Assembly: GCA_903813345.2 (NCBI GenBank)
Contig: CAIIXF020000007.1
Location: 1,495,730-1,559,729 of the forward strand
Direction: 5' to 3'
Source: Owenia fusiformis
Taxonomy: Eukaryota > Annelida > Polychaeta > Sabellida > Oweniidae
Length of the DNA: 64,000 nucleotides
Position 1 is the stretch's first letter; every line of letters starts with the position of its first letter. A model generated the notes under the pieces. That model ran no database searches. It worked only from the letters and a program-made list of their open reading frames with translations, and had not been told where the DNA came from. The translations under genes were made by a program, and so were the position numbers. Of the stretch, positions 1 to 13,700 are shown piece after piece.

Positions 1-5
1 CGAGG

Positions 6-942
6 TATATCCAGAATTATGGCAATGTCTATACTTTCTATACATTGTCTATACTTTCTATACTTTCGATCTCCTTTTTCATACTATCTGCCTTCGAAGT
101 TTCTATACTTTCTATACTTTCGAACTGCTTTTTCATACCAACTGCCTTTGACAAATCAGATGTCTATAGTTTCTATACTTTCGAAATGCCCTTTCATACT
201 AACTGCCTTTGACAAAGCATATGTCTATAGTTTCTATAGTTTCTATACTTTCGATCTGCTTTTTCCTATAACTGTCTTAGACAAATCAGATGTCTATAGT
301 TTCTATACTTTCTATACTTTCGATCTGCTTTTTCCTATAACTGTCTTATACAAATCAGATGTCTATAGTTTCTATACTTTCTATACTTTCGATCTGCTTT
401 TCCCCATAACTGTCTTCGACAAATCAAATGTCTTTAGTTTCTATACTTTCTATACTTTCGATCTGCTTTTCCCCATAACTGTCTTCGACAAATCAGATGT
501 CTATAGTTTCTATACTTTCTATACTTTCGATCTGCTTTTCCCCATAACTGTCTTTGACAAATCAGATGTCTATAGTTTCTATACTTTCTATACTTTCGAT
601 CTGCTTTTCCCCATAACTGTCTTCGACAAATCAGATTGAGGCAATTCACCAAAATCGAAAGTGACCAAGAAACTTATGACGTCACATATTGTTTTACAAT
701 GTATAGAAAGTATCGAAAGTATAGAAAGTATAGACATAGGGATTTCACCAAAATGTAAAGTATAGAAAGTATCGAAAGTATAGACATAGGGAATTCACCA
801 AAATCAAAAGTATAGACAGTATAGAAAGTATAAACATGTATAGACTTTAGAGAGTCCAATCGTCTAAGACTGAAAAAGTATCATTTAAAAAAAGCAGTTC
901 GAAAGTATAGAAAGTATAGAATATGCCATAATTTTGGATATA
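6..942. mobile_element. Foldback element built of minisatellite arms
   Basis: The left end (TATATCCAGAATTATGGCA) and the right end read in reverse (TATATCCAAAATTATGGCAT) form an inverted pair. Both arms then consist of repeats of CTATACTTTC-type units in opposite orientations, long on the left (to about 640) and short on the right (about 690-915). No coding capacity. Confidence 0.6.
252..640. repeat. 69-bp tandem repeat
   Basis: The word CGATCTGC recurs at 252, 321, 390, 459, 528 and 597, giving a regular 69-bp period. As 69 is a multiple of three, a reading frame of 206 codons stays open across the array with a 23-residue repeating pattern; this is an artefact of the period, not a gene. Confidence 0.9.
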
Positions 943-1371
943 CATGGTCCCATCCAAAGTTAAATCAATGGAGGTCCCGCCATGTTGTATTGGTGTATGT
1001 TAGGCTTTAGCGAAGTAACTTCCTTTGTTTACATTCATCAAATCGTTAAAAAGAAAAAGTTGTCAAAACTTTGTAAGAGCGTGATTATATGGACCCATTT
1101 CATCCTCGAGGATGAGCCATTCCATGGTTACTTTGCCTTGGATTGAACGTCTTTAACTGGTGAATAGGTTTATTATGAAGGGGGTACCATGATAACATAT
1201 GGTCTTGGAAAAGCAAAAAGTCAAAAGTCAATCAGAGTGACAAAACATAAGTAATGCTTAATAACTGAGCGTGGATTTGTTGATCCCAAGATATTATCAG
1301 TCAGTAGCTTATTACTTACTAAAACAGTTACCAGGGAACAAAAACTGGAACTAACTGTTACGCGGTAAACA

Positions 1372-1925
1372 TGATACATGATTTCATATTCTGCAATGAA
1401 TATGGCATATTCACCATGCGGTGTATGACAGATTCACCTATGGTATATGGCATACACAATAACCAATGAGAACGTGATACGGAAGTAAGTAATTGTCAAT
1501 TGCATTGATTGAACGAACAAGTAAAACGTTATGAATTATTATAATGATTACTGTATCAACAGTACTGTGTATCGAATATATTAACTTAACAGAAGTATCA
1601 GTCACCAATCTTGCGTAATAAACTTACTCAATCAATCAATGTGATATATTAGTACGCGACGCACTAAGTGTATTAGTAATCCAGCATAGTTTTACATTTA
1701 GAGTCGATTCTCGCAACCAATCAAATCAAGGCTTTCTGTATCACGTTTTCACATGTGGTATATGTCATATTCACCTGTGGTATATGGCATATTCTGCAAG
1801 TGAGTATGACATATTCCGCAGGTGAGTATGGGGTATTCACTGATATCAATGTATTGCATATTCACGCATACTCACCTGCGGAATATGCCATATACCACAG
1901 GTGAGTATGGCATATTCACCCGTAA
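1372..1925. repeat. Cluster of short inverted repeats (GGCATATTCACC type)
   Basis: Variants of TATGGCATATTCACC occur in both orientations, most densely at 1740-1925, where TACTCACCTGCGGAATATGC and its reverse complement lie about 40 bp apart. A related inverted pair, AACGTGATAC, occurs at about 1472 and 1738. Strong hairpin potential; no known element recognised. Confidence 0.5.
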
Positions 1926-2397
1926 TACATAATCAAGGTGGTAGGAGCAAATGAAAACCCATTTAGATTGAAAATTCTGATAATTAGCCATCTTGATTCT
2001 CAAGGTTTCAATTGCTCCAACTGTATAACGACATGGAAGATGATAATAAGCTCTATTAAATACTATCTATGGAGGTGATGACTTATGACATCAGAAAGAG
2101 CTTATCATAAATATATGAAACTGGACAGAAACTTAATGAATAGTTAAAGAATACTTGACTGGTTGAAGGAGATGGTAAAAGGTAAAGGTAAAGTGAAATT
2201 GATTCCAATAATCAAGATTTTAAAAATTTTACTTGTATGTTTTTGGGCATAAGGAGGTTACTTTGCTGGCGCTTCTTAACTCTTCTATCTACAGGGATAC
2301 AATTGTTTCCTGTACAAAGTACAATCAATTCCCTTGATACTATGTGAAGTATCAGGTGCTAGACTAGCAGTGAAACATTATCTCCAATTCCGCAGGG

Positions 2398-2676
2398 ACA
2401 ATAGGGGCGTAGCCAGCTTTCGTTCAGTGGGGGTTCGATCACCAAAAAAATTTCGGTTTTCAGTCAGGGGGATGCGATTGTGGCATAAAAAAGCTAAAAA
2501 TTAAGATCTATCTTGAATTTTACAAATCTTGATTCAACTTCCTTCAAAATAGGGCTAGAAGCTTAAAATAAAAAAGCATTTTAAAACTCTTTTCTTTTAT
2601 CTCATGGTCATATTTTTATTGGTTATGGGAGGGAGGGGGGTGGGATGCCATTGCACCCCCTGGCTATGTCTATGGA
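2398..2676. mobile_element. Possible small inverted-repeat element
   Basis: Starts with GGGGCGTAGCCAGC and ends, read in reverse, with GACATAGCCAGGGGGTGC. The short imperfect inverted ends and G/C-rich borders in AT-rich DNA suggest a small non-autonomous DNA transposon. Weak evidence. Confidence 0.35.
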
Positions 2677-4714
2677 CTCTATACCATAAAGCATGTACAC
2701 CCCCTCCATAAGTTTAGCAACTGGAAGTTATTATATGATAGCATATCAAAGTCTGTCAATGTTTAAACCTTGATTATGTTCCTTATTACCATATTTCAGA
2801 TACTTCGATTCTATATGCCAAAAATAAACAGGCTTTAATAAGTGATTCAAAGGGGTTCGAGTTGCCAAACTTATGATGGGAAGTGCTATCATTCATAAAC
2901 ATAAACCATAACTACATGAACAACATTAGGAAAGAAAGGCACCTGAAATACAATTTTGAAAAATGTTATTAGTACACATACATGTATTACACATACATGT
3001 GTTTCCGATTGCTGACCACACATACCCTAAATTGTTTTATGGTGTATGGCAATGATAAGCTGTAAAAATAAAAAATGGAAGATAATGAATATGTTTAGCA
3101 TATTATGATGTCACATACAGTGTTAAGATTTATTTAGAATAACACTTTTTGCTATAATGATACACATTTTCTATTTGACCCTAGCAACAAGTTCAACAAC
3201 TGAAGTGTAAGGTGCCACGCCCCCTTTCTTGAATTTTTAGGGGAAGGTAAAGAGAAAAATCAGAAAAATAGATACTTGTACTTTTTATTGAAACTTGTGC
3301 AAGAAATATTTGCTAACATCATCAGTGAAGTTTTTAATCAGGTTTTATACACCATAGGCCCTAACTGTTTTTTTAACGACTGATTAACTATCGACTGATT
3401 GAGAAATTTTGAAGAGAAATTATGTTCTTTTAGGGACAAATTATCCCATATCTCTACCAAATTTTGTTGGATAAGACCCAAATTTTCAGGAATTCTTCAT
3501 ACATGCCTTATTAATATATTCACAATGTTTCATTATACTTGCATCATCCTCAAATGAGATATTAAATAGTTTCAAGCAAATGGTCAAACTCTGACTCGAA
3601 AATGATAAAATTTGATGACTCAGCACTTTTGAGCCTGCTTTGCAAGGGTTCACAAACTTTTTTTCACATGCCTTGGGGTCCCCTACAAGAATCTAAAGTC
3701 AAATTGAATCTAGGTGTTATGGACACAAATGGCCTTGGCCGTAGCACTATAAGCAATTATACTTGTTGGCATCCATGAATACATGAAATACATGTCTCAA
3801 CTAAAATCTAGGTAATGCATGTATGAGCAGATTAGCTGTCCTCAAGGAATAAGCTTAAAATGTACTTTGTCTAGATTTATTATAAGGAATTTCCAGCATC
3901 GGAAAAGTCACCATATTGAATGATCACAATATAGCACCCAAAGGGCAGTATAAAAACAGAACATCCCTCAGGAAAATTAATCAATAGGTTTACTGTGTAA
4001 CCAAATACTTTGATCCCTTCACCTTCACTTCCACTAAAAACATTGAATATATGGATGGGAATCCATACACAAGGACCTAATATCTTCACTTCGAACAATC
4101 ATTCTCAGAATTTTTCTGATCAACTACATTTCAGAAGACAGCAAGATTAGCAGCATCTACTAGCTGTGCAAATAGATACTACATGTATGTGATGCTCACT
4201 AGAGTGTAAAAGTCAAGGTCCTGAAATTACTACTTTAAGCAAGCAGAAAAATAAACATCTAAATGTCATATATAGGATGAACAGAATGTCATTCCTCAAA
4301 TGCATAAAATATCAAATTTCCAATAGCATGTCTTTCTATAAATATGGCATTAATAATATTCCAGGAGAACCGATTTCCGAGAGTTCTAATATGTACAGTA
4401 TATAAAACAATATTTAATACAAGCTTCAGGAATATAAAACTTTGTGAGAAATGATAATTGAGAATTATTCTAAAATTAGAAGGTAGTATTTTTGGGTTCA
4501 ACATGTACAAGGTGTATATATAGAACAACAGATGACACACTAATTTGTCTTTCAGTGTATACAAATCCTTCCTGAAATGTGATTGATTTAATACAATAGA
4601 TTTAGCCTTGCATATACTGGTAGAACTCGACCCCAGGAGACTATATAATGAAGTCTAGCAAGCCATGCTACTACAAAATTCTACAATAAAGCATGCTGAT
4701 GAAATATATTTTAC

Positions 4715-4768
4715 CAGTTTCTTCAACAATTCCCCACTATCAATATCAGCTATCGTCTCCTTAAAGTG
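4715..4768 (-). CDS. Exon 60 (last exon seen, CC2)
   Basis: 18 codons, HFKETIADIDSGELLKKL, between ATTGCAG and CTG|GTAAAA. Short but in frame and phase, and continues the coiled coil. The protein clearly goes on (AAA5, AAA6 and C-terminus are missing), in sequence below position 1. Confidence 0.8.
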
Positions 4769-7700
4769 CTGCAATATAACATTATATATATGTATAAACC
4801 AATATAAGCAATTCAAAGGGTGCATATGTGTATGAATTTGATAAACTTGAACAGTGCTAGTGCATTCAGCCTGTTAATAATGGAGTTATACATAATACAT
4901 ACAATGATAATGATTAAGGCATTAAGGCATGAAACACTTGTTTAAATTCCCTTTCTCACCTGTATCTGGCGTTCAATTGTCTTGGAGTGGCGGACTGCCT
5001 CTTTATGGGCCTTAATTCTTGACTCTAGTTCTTCACGGATTTTGTTTGCCTCTACTCTCTTTTTGCCTAATTCACTCTCAAGCTGCAAGGGAATACTTGT
5101 ATTGTAACAGTATTTAGAAAAATAAACAAGGCATTAACATGCAAAATTTTACCATCTGCCATTTGTTGCAGATGCTGAACAATGACCTCCGAACATCGAC
5201 CACCAAATACTGATGCAGACTATAACAATATGTCAACACTTGTGGCGGTGACATAAAAATCCGAGAAAATACGATATGATCTCCATTTAAGAACTTTACA
5301 TTTATGCATTTTAATACTGATTGCCTCATTTGCTAATTCCATTACTTCAAATGCAATTTTGTTTTAAGACTAACAAACAAAATACATGAATTCAAAGAAG
5401 GCATTTTCATTTTAACACTTATAATATTCAACTTACATGTGTCAGCTGGCTTTCACTCTCAAGTAACATTTTAAGCCTTGGTTTCATCTTGCGATGTATC
5501 TCTCCATATTTGTATATGGCATGAATCCAGAGGCAAATAGAAGCTGCTGCTTGGCTGATCAGACTGAGCACCTCGGGGTGGAAATTCTCATTGTAAACAA
5601 AGTGACGAAGTTTGAAGAAAATATCATCAGGAATATTATCCTTATCGTAGAATTCTAGATCCCGGAAAAAGTTTTCTCGAATCAGTAACAATTTTCCATT
5701 CTCCCAACTGAAAGATGATAGCATATATGATTAACACTTAAAAACTCATTTAAGTTTAATTTTACTTTTTTGAAAGATGATTTCTACAATTATTGAATGA
5801 AGCTCCTTAAAGTAATAACACTACTCATATTTACACTAAATATACTGATATGCTAATTAACTAACAGTGCCATACTTACTCTTGGGGCTGCCTGAACATA
5901 AGACAGAGAGCATTAGTAACACTTATGACATCTTCTGGTGGTGCCCTGTAGCTCTTTATCTCTTGTAAGTCCCCCTGTTGCAGGGCTTGAACAGCTTCAA
6001 TTGCGGCATTGTATGTTGGTTTCACTTTATCAAACTCAGCGTTTGCCTCTTGGCGCAGTCGATCTAGTTCAGGCATCATCTTTTCAAGTTGTCCTTCAAC
6101 ATCTTTACATTTCTCTAGTGACTGGAAGTAAAGTTAAGGTTTCTTCATAATATTTCGAAGTTATGTACTGAAATAAACATACACAGAGAATTTCAGAAGA
6201 ATGATTTGATAAAAAAAGACGCAGCCAATAACTAGCTCAATATAGCAAATCTTTCTGTGGCTTACCTTCACATAGTAATTGCTCTGTAACTCCACAGTTT
6301 ATAGAAGATCCTTATGTAACATACTTCAATATAACAATCTTTCTTCATATAGCTTACCTTCATATAGCGTTCTTTCTGTAACTCCACAGCCTGAAGTAGA
6401 TCCTTGATTTGCTCTCTGGCTGCATGTAGCTTTGGTTCTAGGTTAGCCACCTCACTTTTGTACTTGTTAATTTGAGTGTAGGCTTCCTGCATCTTACTTA
6501 GGCCTGCCTCATGTTTCTCAATCTTGGCCTGCAATTTATTAACACAGCACCATTAGCATTACCCCTTAGCCCAAAAGTGAGTGTAATATTAACACAGCAC
6601 CATTAGCATTACCCCTTAGCCCAACAATGAGTGCAATATTAACACAGCACCATTAGCATTACTCCTTAGCCCAACAGTGAGTGCAATATTAACACAGCAC
6701 CATTAGCATAACCCCTTAGCCCAACAGTGAGTGCAATATTAACACAGCACCATTAGCATTACCCCTTAGCCCAACACTGAGTGCAATATTAACACAGCGC
6801 CATTAGCATTACCCCTTAGCCCAACAGTGAGTGCAATATTAACACAGCACCATTAACATTACCCCTTAGCCCAAAAGTGAGTGTAATATTAACACAGCAC
6901 CATTAGCATTACCCCTTAGCCCAACAGTGAGTGCATTATTAACACAGCACCATTAGCATTACCCCTTAGCCCAACAGTGAGTGCAATATTAACACAGCAC
7001 CATTAGCATTACCCCTTAGCCCAACAGTGAGTGCAATATTAACACAGCACCATTAGCATAACCCCTTAGCCCAACAGTGAGTGCAATATTAACACAGCAG
7101 CATTAGCATTACCCCTTAGCCCAAAAGTGAGTGTAATATTAACACAGCGCCATTAGCATTACCCCTTAGCCCAACAGTGAGTGCAATATTAACACAGCAC
7201 CATTAACATTACCCCTTAGCCCAACAGTGAGTGTAATATTAACACAGCAGCATTAGCATTACCCCTTAGCCCAACAGTGAGTGCAATATTCTCTGACTCA
7301 AATGTATCATTAACTTACAGATCTATGCAAGTCCATGATATCCTGGTTTATTAAGTACTCAGAATGCATCACAGAGTCAAGTTTATATTTGTTGGTGAGC
7401 AATGACTGCATGGCTCTACGTAATCAGAAGTTAAATAGTAATTTCACAATGTAAAACAAATCCATTCAATCCTACAAAGGGTACTGGTCTACTGGATATG
7501 ACAATGACTATTCTCACTATTTCAACATACCTTTTCACATTTGACAATATATGCGGCCACCACTTTGAATATATGAACAAATTCCATGTATGTGAGAGGA
7601 GAAAAGAATTTGTAGACAAGTTTCTGATGAGAGAACAGCTGCTCAACAGCTATTCTGGAGGAGAGATGGACGTACGCCATAGCCGTTGCAATGGCCTGTA

Positions 7701-10700
7701 TATGCTCTACTATGTTCTCATGCCACTGGACAGGGATCTGGAACATGAAGGTGTACATCTTGATTCATATAAATTAAACTGATAACTAAATCATAAAATA
7801 ATGGTACTCCCAGATCAACAAGTAATTAGAAGAACTGGACCTGAACATTTTACTTCTCTTGAGAAGCTGTCGTGCAAAACTTTTCAAATGACCCTTGTAG
7901 GTTACTATATTCATCTTATACACACACAGATTCAAATATTGTGACCAATGCTTTGTTCTTTTCATTCAAAATTACAAAAAATCTTAAATCCTTAAAGGTA
8001 AGAAAATCTCTATGAATTCTTAAAAGGTAATGAAACTCCACAAATCCACAAAAATAAGAAAAGGGGAGGTTTAGAATGACAGGGTAGGTTCTGTTAAACA
8101 AACCATTAATTTGCAATGGGCTTACCCTGCATGATTGATCCCTGAGCCATTGAGTGGCCACATTGACAAAGGCATCGTGTGTCCAGGGCCTGTAGACATC
8201 AACACTGCTTGAGTAGTGGAATAGACCTGGATACCTCATCACCTTTTGCTGAATGCTTTCACAGCCATCTGGACCACCTGATGCTGCACACAGAGATGCA
8301 AGCATTCAAAACATCAATTTTTGAAATTCTAATACTCATAAATGTTGTGTTTATTAAAATAAAATAAGTTCAAGGCCACCAAATTAGAGAACTGTCAAAT
8401 ATCAGGAAATTTGCCAAATACATGTTGAAGTGAATTAAACTAAGTTGTAGTATGTTAAATTGGAAATTTTTATACCTTTGTAAGTTAAACACACAACAAC
8501 ATGCAGATTCTGTAGGACTCTCTGTGTAAACTTCTCAAAATGTGCCTGCAGTTTATCCACCTTCTTAGTGGTCACTTGTCCAGGGGTCATCTGGGCAGCT
8601 ATCATCTGAATCTCTTCTTCAGAGTAGAGATTTGGACAGGATCCCTCAACCATGAATGAGCAGACATCTTGCAATGCATCCTGGCCTAAATCCTCCTTTA
8701 CAAGTAGGACGACGTTCTTCCCATGTATGGCTGCAGATTTGCTGAGTCGCTTCATATGTTCATGAAGGACTTTCCTGTTGCTTTGAGGGTCTTGTTGGGG
8801 CTTTGGTTCATAGAGTTTGCAGTGGGCAATGTGGGCAGCTAGCCGTGTAAGGGTTGATCTTCCTGTACAGTAAGTGAGGCTAAGAAGGAGGGCATGGCCA
8901 CCTTGTAATGCCTAGAAGACAATATATGAATATGTATACAGTTTGCAGTGGGCAATGTGGGCAGCTAGCCGTGTGAGGGTTGATCTTCCTGTACAGTAAG
9001 TGAGGCTAAGTAGGAGGGCATGGCCACCTTGTAATGCCTAGAAGACAATATATGAATATGTATACAGTTTGCAGTGGGCAATGTGGGCAGCTAGCCGTGT
9101 GAGGGTTGATCTTCCTGTACAGTAAGTGAGGCTAAGTAGGAGGGCATGGCCACCTTGTAATGCCTAGAAGACAATATATAAACATGTATACAGTTTGCAG
9201 TGGGCAATGTGGGCAGCTAGCCGTGTGAGGGTTGATCTTCCTGTACAGTAAGTGAGGCTAAGTAGGAGGGCATGGCCACCTTGTAATGCCTAGAAGACAA
9301 TATATGAATATGTATAGTCATAACCATTATGGAAATATACAAGCCATTATATTTTGTTTAAATTCATATATTTTTCATGAAACAAACTTCATTAAAGTAT
9401 GTGATATTATGAAGGCCAAGTATTTATGGTATTATCACCTATACTCAAGAGAATAGAATTCAAACTCCTAAAACCAATACTTTTTTCTAATATCTGAAAA
9501 GTGATTTAATCTATATGTGTTTCCAAAAGCTGCCATTCATATTTATATTCCTAGAAATATAAGAAAATAACTCAACAAAGCACGGCTAAATGATACCACA
9601 TAATTAGTTTCTATTCTGAAGTTAATTACAAGAAATACTTCACAATTACATGTACTCACCAAAACACGACTGAGATGTGCCACATGATGGATGGCCTCTC
9701 GGAAGAAGACTAGATCGTACTTCTGACTGGTGGCCATGTTGTATGACATCAGACAAGTCTGTAGACACTCGGACAGTACATACTCGCTACACTCTACATA
9801 GCCTATAGACAAAATACCGAACGTGTATTTAATTCTTTGTATTGCCATATTGTTTATCCAATCAGCTTCGTTTTGTTCAAAATACTTCATGTAAGATGTT
9901 GTGCCTGAGTTACATGTATTTATTAAATTTAATCTTTCTGGATGTGCTAGAAGGGTTATTAATACCTCACCCAACAATTTGAAATTTTGCTTTCATGCAC
10001 CAATGTACCAATATACTATTACAGTCTCTTTTAAAATATTCCTGAGTAAAAATACTGCCTTAACTTATCTAAAACCTTGTTTTGAATATTTCTGAGCAAA
10101 AATACTATTCCTAACTTACAAAATCTTTTTGAATTGGCTGATAAGATACGTTGATGAGAAAGTTACACTAATATGTAAGAGATTATCTTAGATGTAACAA
10201 GATGAAACACTAACCTTTCTCTGGGTCCTCCCCAAAGGCCTCTTTATGCATTGCCATGATGAACTTGGTGAAGATGATGTTGGTCAACTCTTCATCTGGC
10301 TTCTTAATCTGTTGGAAAGAACAAATTACAAACTTTTACTCATATCCTACTTCTTTAATACAAGAATTACCAATATGATTTCCAGTTCCATACATGAATC
10401 TGTCAAAGATTATATATCTTTATTAGAAAAATTTGTTATGTACATTTAAAGTCACAGGTTTGTATTCTGAATCTATGATTCAATGCAAATGAAATATTAA
10501 TGCAAATGAAATATTTCTTTTAATCAATAAATAACATGTGATGGCAACCAATGATGGACTACACAACTACTACACAATAATGTTTAACACTCTCAAACAC
10601 CAATTTTCAATTTAGAATTGACAAAAGTAAACAACCTACCTGATCCATGGATAGAAGAGGCCCACTGTAATGCTCCTGTTCCCGGTCTTGAATAAGACCA

Positions 10701-13700
10701 GCTTTAAAGGTGACTCCCCTCTTGCCTTTTTGCGAGCCTTCTCTCTTACCTATCACCCCCTTTAGACTAGAGCCTGTCTTACCTAAAACACCACACATTT
10801 TATGTACCCCAGATACTTGAGAATCATGTCATATCTATGGCTATCATTTTTTCAAATTTAACAATCTATGGCTCATTTAGAAGCTTGGTAATAGCATAGT
10901 ATTATTCTATATTTATTTTCAGAACAAAACTGAAATTTGCACTTTTTATGATTTAATTTAATCAAAATTGTTTTAGACTTTCTAAATGCTGTTTCCACAA
11001 ATGCACATAGTTAATCAATATTTCAATGAATAGTAATAATTCAAACATTACATAAATTTTCTTTGCTTTAAATGCAATAGTAGAACAGTTTGAATAAAGT
11101 GCAATAAAGTTTAAATGATTCGTACTCAAAATAGAATACAACACATTAATAAAAACCTCGCTCAAAAATCAAACTCAAAACATCACATAATTAAATAAGC
11201 ACATGTACAGGGGGTCAGATAAAATATTGCACACTGCTACTGCAATTATAATTCGGCTATTCAAGGGACACCCTGTAAGCCTGCAAGATAAGACGGTCTC
11301 TAAATGAAAAAAGAAATTAACATGCGAACATATGAAAGGTATACACTAATAGTTAAGCTATAAACATGCTATAGAGTTGATGGAAAAATAAAAATTGACT
11401 TATCTAATTATTTTTATGTGTAAAGATAGCTGTAAAGTAATCAAGCATTCCTATCTTTAAAGCATTGTTAAACCTGTATAAATTGTTCATGGAACACCCT
11501 TCATACTGGCCCAAATTGTTCCTCGTAGACAAGTATTCCTACACGTAAGTCAATGGGACTTGGTTCCTTTAAAAACTGTTCTATGATGAGTGTTCCCATC
11601 CTCCTATGCAGGTGTCCAGAATCCGTACCTCCTTCTTCCCTCTGCTATAACCAATTTGGAAGCGCCCGATTAAACTGAATCACATGATCTTATTATGCGC
11701 AATGACTTATACATGATTTCTGTTGCAGTGTTGCGACAGCCAATCAGATTGCAAATTCTTAATTGGCGAAATGCTAACTGCTTATCGCAGGGGGTAAAAA
11801 GAAAGAATATATTCTGGATTTTGAAGCCCTGTGATCGGAGGTTGGAGTGTTCCTTACAAAGAGGTGTTCCATTGGGTAGGTGTTACTTATATTGAAAAAT
11901 TCTGGCTATTTTCTATATTTTTACTATCACCATCCCACAACGCTGTACCACCACCAAATAATTCAAATAAGAATTAACTAGACAGTAATTGTTACCCTTC
12001 TCTTGCTCCGGGAGGGGAAAAAGAGATGGCTACACAGGGTAGCAACTGGTACAACATACTAGTCGCTAAGCAACAACTAAAAGCGCATTTGTTACGGGGT
12101 AATTATCACTAGACCCATATTAAGGGTCAAAGGTATACTAGAATAGTCTAAAAGAGTTGTAAAGCAATTCGGATGAGATAGCATAGGTATACCCTATGCA
12201 ACCGTTGAAAAGGATGTTACTAGGAAGCAGTTGCTAGGCAGCAGTTACTATGCAATGGTGCTGAAGCGTTATCACCTTGACATCATGTTACCTTCAAAAT
12301 ATGACTCTCTCTCAATCATATCATATGTGTCTGGACTGTAGTTATGACTCATGCTCAACTCAGAAGATGTAAATGTCCTTTTTGAGTCATGACTTATTCG
12401 TCGTAACTGTGGTTGAGTTCCGGGCTTTAAATGAGATGAACTATAGGTGCTGGTTTGAATATCAGGTGGTTTCTGAGGAGATGTTACTGAGAGACTTGTT
12501 GTAGATTCTATTGTAGATTCTCTACTAGCTTTCTCAGAGTCAGAAAATGTGGTTGTCTGACTTGTAACTGTGGTGTGGCCACCACTAGATGTTGCATGAC
12601 TTGCAACTGTGGTGTGGCTGCCACTGGCGGCTGATTCTGTATATAAGAAACACATGCAATCACACTAGTTAGAAAACTCATAAGGGATTGTCTCACAAGT
12701 TTCTCACTCTAAATTCTAGATGTATTCCATTTAGTTAACCATTAAACCATACGCCCATTTTAATGTAGCTTTTGTAATTTTGAAAGCATCAAATTTCATA
12801 AACAATCAAAGGGGTTTCTTCAATGAGATTTTAAAGGATGTATTTAAATCTGATCTCGGACCAACAAATGTTGAAAACGATGCTTTGAGGAAATGAAAGC
12901 AAAATTGGGTACTTATTCAAAAACAGAACGTACTGTGAGAGGGAATAAATAGAAATATTGGAAATCATGTCCTACTTTATATGCAATTTTTAAACTGATT
13001 ATATGAAGAATTTAAAAGTGTGAAATGTGAGACAACTGATTCTGTCTCATTAATCACTATCAAACATGTACAGTATACTTAATTATGAACATAATTGAAA
13101 TACAAACACACTCCTGAGAATATATGCAACCTTATGTTAAATATTGACAAAGAACATTTTGTAAACTGGAAAAAAATCCAAAAATGTTATTTTAAGACAC
13201 ATGGATTATTAACAGAGTTCACAAGAAAATGTTTTTGTACAACATTACAACATAAAACAATAAGAATGCTACAATAAGTGCATTAATACATATTAATCAA
13301 AAATAAAAACTGAAAGATCTACATTTAGAAGAAATAAAACTAAACATAAACATGCAAAACTAAACAACAAGCGCTAATAGACAAACACCCCCCCCCCCCA
13401 TTCTATGTCTATACCCAGACTCACAGTCAACGCCATCTATCAAACTTTGTAACAGTAATACTTCTCTATTATTTTTTTTAGTTACAGAGGTCTATGAGGG
13501 TCAATCAAAATGTGTATAGAATGAAGTAATCTGTCAATGTCTCAAGTACAGAACAAATTTTGGACGAGATTTGCCATTTTTTACAGACAAATCATATCTT
13601 AATCTGGCATTCGTGTCACTTTTTTGATCGTTTAAATATCTAAGGAACAAAATTAGTGGTTAATGTGACATATTGAAGGGTAACATAGAACACTTCTTGG

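Larger units (their letters stand above)
1..4714 (-). other. Non-coding stretch, probably one long intron of the dynein-like gene
   Basis: No exon of AAA5 (motifs such as GDALL..A..AY.G.F or a Walker A) is visible on the minus strand here. Contents: a foldback minisatellite at 6-942, short both-way repeats at 1372-1925, a possible small inverted-repeat element at 2398-2676, then plain AT-rich DNA. Small ORFs at 3880-4098 and 4289-4564 resemble nothing. Confidence 0.7.

Noticed and set aside
19-639. 206-codon plus-strand open frame
   Set aside because: It is a 69-bp tandem array whose period is a multiple of three; the repeating Tyr/Phe pattern follows from the DNA repeat.
2425-2860. GGTTCGA words resembling a tRNA B box
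   Set aside because: No matching A box or cloverleaf around them.
3880-4564. Minus frames tested as further dynein exons (AAA5)
   Set aside because: None contains AAA5 landmarks or splice sites in the right phase.
6536-7292. Regular array resembling CRISPR repeats
   Set aside because: Units are head-to-tail without unique spacers, and the context is an animal intron.
10640-10782. GKTGSS in exon 49 as a possible P-loop
   Set aside because: The upstream GxxxxG is missing and the position is before AAA4; it is part of a basic linker.
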